This document shows, one piece after another, positions 49,168-57,350 of a DNA stretch of 62,938 nt. The first letter of the stretch is position 1, and the number at the start of each line of letters is the position of its first letter. The stretch is from an uncultured Eubacteriales bacterium (GTDB lineage Bacteria; Bacillota; Clostridia; Christensenellales; Aristaeellaceae). The translations under genes and the position numbers were made by a program. The notes under the pieces are model-generated. The model was not told the DNA's origin and did no database searches. It worked only from the letters and a program-made list of their open reading frames with translations. Location of the stretch: NCBI GenBank assembly GCA_902790495.1, contig CADASK010000005.1:28486-91423 (forward strand), given 5' to 3'.

Positions 49168-49246
49168 AGCAGCAGGGAGTTTCGCCGCCTGCGGGCGGCG
49201 ACCAAAGGGCTTTGCGATCGCCCTTTGGAAACCTTCGCCCGCCGTC
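49168..49246 (+). repeat. two-hairpin GATCG-loop repeat, copy O (short)
   Basis: Hairpin 1 TCGCCGCC-TGC-GGGCGGCGA; hairpin 2 CCAAAGGG / CCCTTTGG around CTTTGCGATCG, then CTTCGCCCGCCG. It is the last copy seen in the window. Confidence 0.88.
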
Positions 49247-49290
49247 TGTCAAAAGGTATTTGATCAAGTAGATGGATTCCAAATTCCAAG

Positions 49291-49321
49291 AAAACCCCTC
49301 ACGCAGTCAGGCGGAGGGGTT
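49291..49321 (-). terminator. secG terminator
   Basis: AACCCCTC (49293-49300) pairs with GAGGGGTT (49314-49321), followed on the minus strand by TTTTC. It lies just past the secG stop codon. Confidence 0.7.
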
Positions 49322-49346
49322 CATTGATGATGTGTTTCTGATACAA

Positions 49347-49574
49347 TCAGCCGATCATCCACAGAACAAGGGACAGCACCACAAACACGCCGGCGGCGAT
49401 CTTGGTGCCCAGGGCCAGCTTGGCGTCCACAGACGCGGCCTTCGCCTTGTTCATGTTCGCTGTCGCTTCGCCGGCGATGGCACCCAGGCCGCGCACATTG
49501 CTGCTCTGCAGCAGAACGGTCACGATCAGGAACAGCGCCACGAGGATCAGCACGATGGAAAGCACAGTCGTCAT
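49347..49574 (-). CDS. secG: preprotein translocase subunit SecG
   Basis: A 75-residue two-helix membrane protein of the SecYEG channel. The signature runs LLQSSNVRGLGAIAGEA between the helices, and TIAAG-like helix 2 follows DAKLALGTK. The start is ATG 49574, preceded by AAGGGGGT. SecG is the last gene of the housekeeping block; the composition and gene types change immediately beyond it. Confidence 0.85.
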   Translation of the reverse strand: MTTVLSIVLILVALFLIVTVLLQSSNVRGLGAIAGEATANMNKAKAASVDAKLALGTKIAAGVFVVLSLVLWMIG

Positions 49575-49702
49575 TGCTCTCAACCCCCTTGAAGATTGCA
49601 ACCTATTGTAGCACAGCGGCGAACAAAACGCAAGGGCTAATTTTCAGGTTTTCCGGCTTTTGCAGGCTCTTCACAGAAAGCACCTCGTCGACCGGCCTAA
49701 AA

Positions 49703-49867
49703 ATGCCATCGTATGATGAGCCGTTGTATATGCCCCATCCTTTACACGCGAAGCGGTTGATTGAGATCCCACGCCGCATTACGCTCAAGCAGGCAGCACA
49801 ACTGTGCCCCGCTGCTCTGCGGGAGATTTCACTGAAGCAGTTTTTGCAGGAATATCAGCATTTATAA
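49703..49867 (+). other. possible short ORF in the 428-bp gap after secG
   Basis: The 49575-50002 gap is less GC-rich than the flanks. It holds a 54-residue frame (IEIPRRITLKQAAQLCPAAL near its middle) with no ribosome binding site or promoter. It may be a remnant of an older gene. I see no RNA gene here. Confidence 0.2.
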
Positions 49868-50002
49868 CGAATCATCACTTTCAGAAGGCCTTGCTTTGTT
49901 GCACATGGATTGTGCCACGAAACAAGGTCATTCGGAACTGGACAGCAGCGATTTCACTTGGAATGGATAGCATCCTGGACGCGGGAGGAGCTTGAATAGG
50001 CA

Positions 50003-51211
50003 ATGAAAAGAATTCTGGCCTTCATACTGATCCTGGCGGCCCTCTGCACAGGGGCTGCAGCGGAGTCCGCGCTGCCTGAGGGCGGAACGGCCGGCGGATC
50101 GTCTTCCGAAGAAACCGTCATTTTTGTGGCCACGGACCGTCATGCCGCCTACGAGACCGTCAATCCAGCCGGAGACGGAAAGCCGGAAGAAGGGCCGCCT
50201 CCCGAAGGGAGCCGTCCTCCGAAGGACAAGAAGCCGCCCCGGTCCGACAGGATGCCTGTTTACGATGAAAACGGAAGCCTCATCTGGCACAACTATCTGA
50301 CGGATCTGCTGAAACTGATTGAAGCTGACGGCGTTGTGCCGCGGCTTGTGCTGATCGGCGGCGATTTTGTCGGTTCGGGCAGCGACGGCAGCACGGACGC
50401 GACAGGGTATCCGATGGGCGCACCCTATTTCTCCATGACGGCGGTGGACGCGCAGGTTCAGGCGGTTTTCGGCGGGAAAACCCGCACGCTGTATACCTAC
50501 GGCTCCCATGACGTCAACGCGGTGGATGAGTATCGGAAAGCCTTTTTCTCCGGGCCAGCCGACTGCGGAGCCTGCCATGTCTATGGCATCTCCTTCTCCC
50601 AGATGATTCACGATACGGACCGGCAGGCGGCGGCTGGGAAATACAGCGGGAAGGATGTTGCGGATGAGCACGGCCTGTCCGCCCGAAGCGCCTCCGAGCA
50701 CTTCCTGTCGTGGGTGAAAAGCCTGGACGACCACCTTCCGATCCTCGTGATGTCCCACGTGCCGCTTCACGCGCACAGAGGAGACAATTGCGGAGCCAGG
50801 ACATGGATGCAGGCGCTGAACGCTGCCGCTGAGGAGCATGACGTGATTTTCCTCTGGGGCCACAATCATACGACGGAGAGCAGAAAGGATGGCCGTGACA
50901 CGGAACGCGCCCATTATCTGCGTCTGCCCGGAGAGACGCTGACGGTCCAAAGCTGGGAGCTTGATGCCCAGGGCCATGAAACCGGCGCCAGAATCATCCC
51001 GGCGGAGGCAGGCGCGGAAACCAGGGAGCTCGTCACACGGACGGAAACACTCCGCTTTGTCTATCTGAACGCAGGCTATATCACCAACGGCGTCGGCACG
51101 GTTCTCTCATTCCGGGAGGGGCAGATGACCGTGAAAAGGTATGCTCTGCACGAAGAAGAGCGCGCGGTGCCATGGACATACGATCTGCGGTTTCAGGAAA
51201 GCCGGAGATGA
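50003..51211 (+). CDS. secreted calcineurin-like metallophosphoesterase
   Basis: A 402-residue protein with a signal peptide (about 1-20), a Pro/Gly-rich spacer (about 55-85), and a metallophosphoesterase domain. Its dinuclear metal motifs are spread in order as FVATDRH, IGGDFVGS, YGSHDVN, VMSHVPLHAH and LWGHNH. The first motif (TDRH instead of DxH) and third (GSHD instead of GNHD) are divergent. It probably hydrolyses a phosphoester outside the membrane. The start codon has only a weak site nearby (GGAGGAGC is 14 bp off). Confidence 0.75.
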   Translation: MKRILAFILILAALCTGAAAESALPEGGTAGGSSSEETVIFVATDRHAAYETVNPAGDGKPEEGPPPEGSRPPKDKKPPRSDRMPVYDENGSLIWHNYLTDLLKLIEADGVVPRLVLIGGDFVGSGSDGSTDATGYPMGAPYFSMTAVDAQVQAVFGGKTRTLYTYGSHDVNAVDEYRKAFFSGPADCGACHVYGISFSQMIHDTDRQAAAGKYSGKDVADEHGLSARSASEHFLSWVKSLDDHLPILVMSHVPLHAHRGDNCGARTWMQALNAAAEEHDVIFLWGHNHTTESRKDGRDTERAHYLRLPGETLTVQSWELDAQGHETGARIIPAEAGAETRELVTRTETLRFVYLNAGYITNGVGTVLSFREGQMTVKRYALHEEERAVPWTYDLRFQESRR

Positions 51212-51403
51212 TTCGGTCTCCCCGGTCTGATCAGCTAACGCTGATTCCTCCAGTCCCTGATCGATCACCGCCAGCGTTCCAAGAGCAGCATCAGCCAGGT
51301 CGATGCCGGCCAGGCCAACAGAAATGTCTTGTTCGATAGGATTTGCATGCGTTTCGTGGTATCGTGTTGCTGCCACTGAACGCCTTGACTTTTCGGAGGT
51401 CAA

Positions 51404-52144
51404 ATGGGCTTATTTGCGATCGGGGATCTGCATCTCCATTTTCAATCTGAGCTGAAGGCTCCCGGGCAGCTTCATGATCCTGTCTGGCGAAATCACGAAG
51501 CGGTCTTTAGGAGAAACTGCGAAAAGCTAATAGCGCCTGAAGACACCCTCGTCCTCGTGGGCGATCACAGCTGGGGGCGGAATATGTCCGAATGCGAAAA
51601 GGATCTGACGTATATCTGCTCTCTGCCAGGACGGAAAATCCTGCTTCGCGGAAACCACGACATGTTCTGGGATGCCAAAAAGACAGAATCCCTCAACCGG
51701 CAATTCGATGGAAAACTCTTTTTCCTGCAGAACAACTATGCCGGATACCAGGATTACGCCCTGGTCGGCACCAAAGGATACACGTTTGAAGGGCCGTTCT
51801 ATCTGCGCGGCAGAAAGATTGTCGGCTGGGATGATGAAAAAGAGCAGCAGGCTCAAAAGCTCATCGAGCGTGAAGCGGAGCGGCTGAGAATCTCCTTTGA
51901 ATCAGCGAAAAAGGACGGATACAGCAAATTTATCCTGTTCCTGCACTATCCTCCGACCAGTATTCTGGAGCGCAACAGTGTTTTTACCGCCATGGCCGAA
52001 GCGTATCATGCGGAACAGGTGATCTACGCTCACTGCCACGGAGAGCACCGTTTTCATGACAGCATCGAAGGGCGGCATCACGGCATCCTGTACCGTCTGG
52101 TCTCGGGGGATTATCTGAGATGGATGCCGGAGCGGATACTGTAA
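51404..52144 (+). CDS. cytoplasmic calcineurin-like metallophosphoesterase
   Basis: A 246-residue metallophosphoesterase without signal peptide: IGDLHLH, LVGDHSWG, LLRGNHDMFW, FLHYPPT and YAHCHGEH represent the metal-binding motifs, resembling the YkuE/SbcD-like small phosphohydrolase group. The second motif has GDHSW where GDxxD/N is usual. GGAGG lies 4 bp before the ATG. It lies 192 bp after the secreted phosphoesterase in the same direction; a minus-strand frame in that gap (about 51230-51390) may be a gene remnant. Confidence 0.82.
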   Translation: MGLFAIGDLHLHFQSELKAPGQLHDPVWRNHEAVFRRNCEKLIAPEDTLVLVGDHSWGRNMSECEKDLTYICSLPGRKILLRGNHDMFWDAKKTESLNRQFDGKLFFLQNNYAGYQDYALVGTKGYTFEGPFYLRGRKIVGWDDEKEQQAQKLIEREAERLRISFESAKKDGYSKFILFLHYPPTSILERNSVFTAMAEAYHAEQVIYAHCHGEHRFHDSIEGRHHGILYRLVSGDYLRWMPERIL

Positions 52145-52192
52145 TACGCCTTAGCGAAGGCTTTCTGCAGAGGCACACAGGGCGGGACACCG

Positions 52193-52540
52193 CTACGAAA
52201 TCCCTGCAGAATAATAATTCCGGACATAGCTTTCCACGTTGAGGTGCGCGGCGATCTCTTTCGCGGTGGGGCGGTTGGGGTCGCTGCCCATGTAGATCGG
52301 CGCGCAATCAGGCCGCTGCACAAAAAACCGGCCGCTGCTGTCCACAATCAGCGCAGCCGTGTCCTCCGCTTCCTTCTCCCCGGCGGAGCAGGAGATCGAC
52401 ATATGCGGATAGCGCTGCCGCAAAGCGTCCCGCAGCGTGATCAGGCGATCATGGCTGACGAACAGCTCCTGATAGCACTGCGTCGCCCGTCCGTTCCTGA
52501 GCAGACCGTACAGGTGCCAGCCGCGGACTCCGAAACTGGA
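52193..52540 (-). pseudogene. 3' fragment of an unidentified gene
   Basis: About 115 codons of open, coding-like sequence on the minus strand (GWHLYGLLRNGRATQCYQEL ... LIVDSSGRFFVQRPDCAPIY ... VRNYYSAGIS) with no start, directly joined to the truncated MATE gene in another frame. The tail faintly recalls C termini of radical SAM proteins; I cannot assign it. Confidence 0.55.
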
Positions 52541-53009
52541 GGCCCGTAGCCAGTACCGAGTTTATCACCAGCGCGGGAAAGCCTATGCTCAGGCCGGTCA
52601 GGTAGTCTGCCGTCATCTTCAGCAGTCCCGCGGAATTGCCTCTGGCTCCAAAGAGATAGGCGACCGGCTCCGCAAACGCAACCAGTGCAATGCCCGCCGC
52701 GACGGAGAGCGGCAACCCCATCGTCAGACACAGGCTGAGGGTCCGCCGGAAGCCTTCGGCATCCCCTTCCCCGATCTTTCTGGACGCGACGCTTTTCAGT
52801 CCCATGGAGAGGTAGCCATAGACGATTCCGCACAGATAATAAAACGGATAGGCCAAGCCCGCTGCCGCCAGAGCGTCCCGGCCTTCAAACCGGCTGATCT
52901 CGACGGTGTCGATAAAGCCCGCGCCGATCAGCGTAAAGGTGATCATGCTGGAGGTCAGGAACACCCTCTGAAAGATATGCAGTGAAATACTTTCACGAAA
53001 CAGGCGCAT
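52540..53009 (-). pseudogene. MATE transporter, 5' fragment
   Basis: The first ~155 codons of a MATE efflux pump (SISLHIFQRVFLTSSMITFT ... DTVEISRFEGRDALAAAGLA ... PALVINSVLATGL), with a good start (AGGAGGAGCTC before ATG 53009). Homology stops near 52540, about one third of the way through, and the frame then runs out at 52449. It is fused by deletion to the tail of another gene. Confidence 0.75.
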
Positions 53010-53160
53010 GAGCTCCTCCTGAGAAGCGATCATTGCAAGAATACAGCCCGCACATCCGGCCTGAATGACCTCTGAAGCCTTAACAGCCGCCGGCATGCGA
53101 AATATGATACCATGGTTCTATGGACAGTGCAACTGAAATGATCGGCTATGCTCGTAGCGC

Positions 53161-53176
53161 ATTGTAGGACTACAAT
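53161..53176. promoter_or_regulatory. perfect inverted repeat upstream of the BRCT gene
   Basis: ATTGTAG-GA-CTACAAT, 30 bp before the -35 box of the BRCT gene. Candidate operator in the otherwise empty 53010-53306 gap. Confidence 0.4.
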
Positions 53177-53205
53177 TGTCCGCAAGTTGTCTTCGCACTA
53201 TAGCA

Positions 53206-53234
53206 TTGATTTTTCTCCCTTTGTGTGTTATAAT
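53206..53234 (+). promoter_or_regulatory. promoter of the BRCT gene
   Basis: TTGATT (53206-53211) and TATAAT (53229-53234), 17-bp spacer. Confidence 0.75.
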
Positions 53235-53306
53235 TTTAATGTAATCATAGGTTCCTTTTCATACCATCCCATTATTGCTAAAATCAATACGTAAAGGAGA
53301 ATCAGT

Positions 53307-53681
53307 ATGAGGATTGATGACTTTACCCAGGAGCGCATCAAAAGTGAAATCTATGGAATCGTGATGGACAACGCTTCAAAAGAAGCTTTAAAAGCTTATA
53401 AGAATCTGGATTTTGATGTTGACATCGACTTTGTCGACAAGCATTTTGTGTTTTCAGGTTTTAAGCATAACGAACCGGTAGACGAGATTAAAAAGCGCGG
53501 CGGTATTGTTCATGGCTCGATGGTAAAGAAAGCTGACTATCTTGTCATTGACATGTATTCTCCAGGCGTTGTAAAACTGGATAAAGCATTGGAGCTGCGT
53601 AAACAAGGTTATCCAGTCTGTATTATCAGCAGTCACCAGCTTTATGAAGCCTTTAAGCATACTGAGCCGATTGATGCCTGA
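53307..53681 (+). CDS. stand-alone BRCT-domain protein
   Basis: A 124-residue protein whose C-terminal 80 residues form a BRCT domain like that of bacterial DNA ligase LigA (KHFVFSGFKHNEPVDEIKKR, GGIVHGSMVKKADYLVIDM, KALELRKQGYPVCIISSHQLYEAF). BRCT modules recognise phosphate groups or mediate contacts at DNA ends, so a role in repair or defence is plausible. It has its own promoter and AAGGAG site, and less GC than the core genes. It is convergent with the MoxR-VWA-HNH cassette. Confidence 0.82.
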   Translation: MRIDDFTQERIKSEIYGIVMDNASKEALKAYKNLDFDVDIDFVDKHFVFSGFKHNEPVDEIKKRGGIVHGSMVKKADYLVIDMYSPGVVKLDKALELRKQGYPVCIISSHQLYEAFKHTEPIDA

Positions 53682-53715
53682 TCCCGTAAAAGCCGGATGC
53701 GGATCATTCAGGAAA

Positions 53716-53770
53716 CAAGAAAACAGCACCGGTATGATCAATCGCAGGATTGTCACCCCGTGCTGTTTTT
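53716..53770. terminator. bidirectional terminator, BRCT gene and HNH cassette
   Basis: AAACAGCAC (53721-53729) pairs with GTGCTGTTT (53760-53768), with T-rich sequence on both outer sides. It overlaps the last codons of the HNH gene. Confidence 0.75.
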
Positions 53771-54592
53771 GATGAAATTCTTCATTTCATCCGGTGTAAA
53801 CACGCCTTCCTTTTTGCTATGGAGAGCTGTATGACAATTGGAACAAACCGGTATCAGGTCATGTATCGGGTCTACGACATAATTCTCCCGTATATCACTT
53901 AGTGGGATGATATGATGAACCTCTGTTTTCCCCGCGAAGGCGGGACCATATGTCTTCCCGAAGTCGAATCCACAAATCTGGCATACCGTTCCATAATGAG
54001 CAATGCACTTTTCCCGCGCCTCCGCATTTCGTTCAAAGCGGCTTGTGGAAACGCTTATTTCGTTGCCCTCTGCCAATTCCTCAACTTCATCCAATTTGGG
54101 AAACGCACGGATGGAATGCCCATGATCTATCAGCCAGTGGCGAAGCTCCAGCTCAAAGAAGGGCAGCTCATATTTGAAGAACATATCCACAATTTGCTGC
54201 ACGTTCTGAATATCTGCGCCTGTGAGGTACTTCCATTGCCATATAGCGATCATGCCTTCTTTGTTCACTTCATTCTTGGCATTTGCGGCCTGGAGGAGCA
54301 TTTCCATGCACTTCGTTTGCTGCTGGTTAAGGCCGGTTGCACTTAATGATAATTGGAAGAGAAGACACTCCCCTTCGTTGTATACCTCATATTGGAGCAG
54401 GCGGCCTGTTTTCCATACACCTGTCTTGCTTTTCAAACTGGGCAGCACTTCTTCTGTGGTGCGTGTGGTGAATCGGATGCATCTGCTTCCGGAGCAAATG
54501 CTGGGCTCAAACAAAATGCCGGGTTCTTCCTTGCACCTACCGGTAATCATGTTTCCAAGCAGCTGCTGCCGGATTTCAGCTTTCATATTCAT
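53753..54592 (-). CDS. HNH endonuclease of the MoxR-VWA cassette
   Basis: A 279-residue protein. The C terminus (about 200-268) is a full HNH/treble-clef nuclease: CQICGFDF, EVHHIIPLSDI and PVCSNCHTALHS. The N-terminal 190 residues are an unrecognised domain (GSRCIRFTTRTTEEVLPSLK ... LELRHWLIDHGHSIRAFPKL). It begins 11 bp after the VWA gene's stop (AGGGGG ahead of the ATG) and is the last gene of the cassette. A nuclease at the end of an ATPase-VWA operon suggests a DNA-targeting effector. Confidence 0.85.
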   Translation of the reverse strand: MNMKAEIRQQLLGNMITGRCKEEPGILFEPSICSGSRCIRFTTRTTEEVLPSLKSKTGVWKTGRLLQYEVYNEGECLLFQLSLSATGLNQQQTKCMEMLLQAANAKNEVNKEGMIAIWQWKYLTGADIQNVQQIVDMFFKYELPFFELELRHWLIDHGHSIRAFPKLDEVEELAEGNEISVSTSRFERNAEAREKCIAHYGTVCQICGFDFGKTYGPAFAGKTEVHHIIPLSDIRENYVVDPIHDLIPVCSNCHTALHSKKEGVFTPDEMKNFIKNSTG

Positions 54593-54603
54593 AGAGGTGC
54601 CCC

Positions 54604-56022
54604 CTAACGTTCCAGCGCAATGACTATGCCATAAGGTTCCTCAACAGAAAGGTTTCGCACATGATCAAACACAACCCAGATGTTCCGATAGGTTCGGGGC
54701 TTCGGAATCCTGCTCTCTCCATAACCGTCAGTTAAATAAATCATCAGAGCATCGCGATAGTACCGATCGTGATTGATATACTCAATTGCCGGGGAAAACG
54801 CTGTGCCTCCTCGGCCTGCAACTTTTTTCTGTATATCAGAGGGTTTTGTGATGCGGTATACCCGCTGCACCCTGGCATCGCATTCCAGGATTGTGATTTC
54901 ATGTTTGCGTTTGGCAAGAATGGCGAATATCTCATTGATAATCGAACTGATCATCGCGTCATCAACTGATGCGGAGGTATCAATGGCGATGACGATTTTC
55001 AGTACCTTGTTATCCATGCTGCCGGAGAGGTCAAAGCGTCCCGGCTGACGCCTGTTGAGCCGCATTCTGGTTTTTCGTCTCTCGGCTGATATGGTGCCAA
55101 TGTACCTTTTTAGAATCTGCTGCCAGGTGAGCTTTGGCGGGCGGTTCAATAATTCCACCTGAGCCATGAAATGTCCGGGCATCAGTCCTCTGGCTTCGTC
55201 ATTCATCATATCCACAGCGGCATTTACAAATTCCCGGACTACGACGAAGGCATCCTCTTCGTCGCCGTTTCCCTGCCAGTCATGATCGGTCAGGCTGCCC
55301 GCGTTATCGACAGTTATGATCGTCTGACCCTGATTTTCGTCGCCGTCTCCGGAGGAACCCTTATTTCCTGTGTCAGGTAGGCCACCGATGCCTTTTAGCA
55401 TCCTCTGCGGCTGATTCTGCGGCTGTCCTTCCGGGTTCTTTCTGTCTTTGATCAGGTCAAAATAGTAACGATAGTTTTCTGCGTGTGCAATGGATTTCAG
55501 CTTAAACATCTTTGCCAGCACATCGGAGGTAATAACACCTTCAGGCTGGCGGATGAACTTAAAATTCCGCTTTTTGATCTCGTCATTGATGCGGTCGTTG
55601 ACTGCGGCATCGGCGGCGAGATTGAATTTCATCATCAGGTCGGGATCATCATGACCGAGCCTGACCATTTCAGACGGATGGTTCAGCACGATATGGTCGA
55701 TCTCATGGCAAACGATATAGATGATTTCTTTCAGAGAGAACTCGCATAGCAAAAGAGGATTGCTCTGAAACACCGAAGGAAACTCATTCAGCAGGATGCC
55801 TGCGATACCATCAGAGGAAAAAGCCGCACGAAAAGAGAGATTCATCAGGATGAATCCGTAATAGCTGTCACGTTCGGAAATCAGGAAGAGCTTAATCAGC
55901 TCCATCAGCTGATGAAAATCTGAATCGATTTCTTCCAGGATCGGCTGTGCCACCGTGCCGCTTTTGATCGTGCGTATGTTATCCTTGATGCGGAGCAGAA
56001 TCGCGCCGATATCATTGTTCAT
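54604..56022 (-). CDS. DUF2201-type protein: HEXXH metallopeptidase domain plus VWA domain
   Basis: A 472-residue protein with two parts. The N-terminal half carries a zincin motif, CHEIDHIVLNH (His106, Glu107, His110). After an acidic linker (SSGDGDENQG ...) the C-terminal part is a von Willebrand A domain with a complete metal-ion site: IAIDTSASVDD, GGTAFSPAI and YLTDGYG. This is the usual partner of MoxR-like ATPases. The start overlaps the MoxR stop by 4 bp (ATGA). It probably binds the ATPase through the VWA domain. Confidence 0.88.
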   Translation of the reverse strand: MNNDIGAILLRIKDNIRTIKSGTVAQPILEEIDSDFHQLMELIKLFLISERDSYYGFILMNLSFRAAFSSDGIAGILLNEFPSVFQSNPLLLCEFSLKEIIYIVCHEIDHIVLNHPSEMVRLGHDDPDLMMKFNLAADAAVNDRINDEIKKRNFKFIRQPEGVITSDVLAKMFKLKSIAHAENYRYYFDLIKDRKNPEGQPQNQPQRMLKGIGGLPDTGNKGSSGDGDENQGQTIITVDNAGSLTDHDWQGNGDEEDAFVVVREFVNAAVDMMNDEARGLMPGHFMAQVELLNRPPKLTWQQILKRYIGTISAERRKTRMRLNRRQPGRFDLSGSMDNKVLKIVIAIDTSASVDDAMISSIINEIFAILAKRKHEITILECDARVQRVYRITKPSDIQKKVAGRGGTAFSPAIEYINHDRYYRDALMIYLTDGYGESRIPKPRTYRNIWVVFDHVRNLSVEEPYGIVIALER

Positions 56023-57350
56023 GACTTACTGCCCTCTATGGCTGCTCGCGTAGCGTCCGACAGATCCAGCATCTCGATTAGCTCCTGCTCGAAGACATCA
56101 AACAGCATCTCGATCAGGCTGTTTCCGTCCTCGGTTGTCGCAGACGAAAGGTTCTGGGGAAACAGGAGGCGCGAGGAAGAATCCAGTTTTTGTACCAGAA
56201 CAGCAAGCTGTTTCTTTGTCTTCTCAAAGCCTGCCTTGTCCAGCATCATGAATTTGATATTCTCTTTCAGATATTCCAGCATCAGATCGCAGGTTTGAAT
56301 ACGCTTGCCCGTGGACATGCGATCCAGTTGATCGCTGAGCTTGGTCAGATGCTCGTCGTCCGCGAAGATTTCCTCCGGCATGAGGGCCCGGGTCTGCGCA
56401 ACCAGGCTGGCAAAGAACATGGTGGCTACGCTGGAACCGAGCTTGGCGGTGACCAGACTCTTCATGTCCTTTTCCACCACCTTGGGATCGTTTTCCTTAT
56501 CCGTGAAGAAGCCGCGCAGATAGGGTTCACTGGCCAGCAAGGTATCCACCATGTCCCATCCGCGGGGAGAGGGCGTAGGCTTTTCATCGTCGTCCAGCTC
56601 TTTGTCGTTGGCGGACAGGCATTTCGGATTGTCCTTGATGAAGCTCAGGATATCCGGAGAGATCCCTGCTTTCTTTCCGTAGACCAGCCACTCCCGTGTG
56701 TTGTCGCCGACTTTGATCTTGATAAAGCGATCCAGCTGCGCCGGGTCCATTTCATTGGTTGCGTAGACGCTGTTCTGCGTGCTGGGGTTCATTGCGCCGA
56801 CAAAGAAGACCCACCACGGAAACTGATAGCCGTTGACACTGCGGGTCAGCAGGATATTCATCAGTTCCTTATAAACGGTGTTCTCCGTGCGGTTGATCTC
56901 ATCGATAAAGATGATGACCGGCTTCACCGATCCGCTGCGTATGGCATTGATTCTCTCGGCCGGGGTCAGCTCGTTCTGAGCAAACCTGTTTTCATCTCCC
57001 AGCAGCGCATCGCCGGCCGCGGCGTTCCCGTGCGCCTGCTCAAAGAGCCGCCGTTCTTCATTCTGGACGCGCTCCACAGCGTAATAAGGCAGAAAGCGAA
57101 AACGGATCTGACCAGCGTCATCCTTGTACTGGTATGGCAGACCGGTGATCTCGCCTTCCTTCAATGTTCCGCCTTCAACGGTGATGTACACGCCGCCGAG
57201 TTCTTCGGCAATGCTCTTGATCATGGCGGATTTGCCGATGCCGTGCTTGCCTGACACCAGCGGTGTGATGGCCAGATTCTTCTTCTCCGTGACAAGGTTG
57301 GCTAGGATGGCACGTTTCACCAGCCTCTTCGCGTCATTGATGCTGATCAT
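56019..57350 (-). CDS. MoxR-like AAA ATPase
   Basis: A 443-residue AAA+ ATPase of the MoxR class: Walker A SGKHGIGKSAM (Lys40, Ser41), Walker B IIFIDEINRT, and the sensor segment GAMNPSTQNSVYATNEMDPAQLDRFIKI. The C-terminal 200 residues are helical. MoxR ATPases act as chaperones or remodelling motors with VWA partners such as the next gene. It overlaps both neighbours by 4 bp. AAAGGAG precedes its ATG. Confidence 0.9.
   Translation of the reverse strand: MISINDAKRLVKRAILANLVTEKKNLAITPLVSGKHGIGKSAMIKSIAEELGGVYITVEGGTLKEGEITGLPYQYKDDAGQIRFRFLPYYAVERVQNEERRLFEQAHGNAAAGDALLGDENRFAQNELTPAERINAIRSGSVKPVIIFIDEINRTENTVYKELMNILLTRSVNGYQFPWWVFFVGAMNPSTQNSVYATNEMDPAQLDRFIKIKVGDNTREWLVYGKKAGISPDILSFIKDNPKCLSANDKELDDDEKPTPSPRGWDMVDTLLASEPYLRGFFTDKENDPKVVEKDMKSLVTAKLGSSVATMFFASLVAQTRALMPEEIFADDEHLTKLSDQLDRMSTGKRIQTCDLMLEYLKENIKFMMLDKAGFEKTKKQLAVLVQKLDSSSRLLFPQNLSSATTEDGNSLIEMLFDVFEQELIEMLDLSDATRAAIEGSKS

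Noticed and set aside
36-49246. CRISPR array for the repeated GATCG-loop sequences
   Set aside because: Copies are kilobases apart, in both orientations and in different gaps, without spacers or cas genes.
51107-51403. 98-codon minus-strand frame between the two phosphoesterase genes
   Set aside because: Its central part looks somewhat protein-like (ISVGLAGIDLADAALGTLAV), but it overlaps the end of the first gene and lacks start signals; only noted as a possible remnant.
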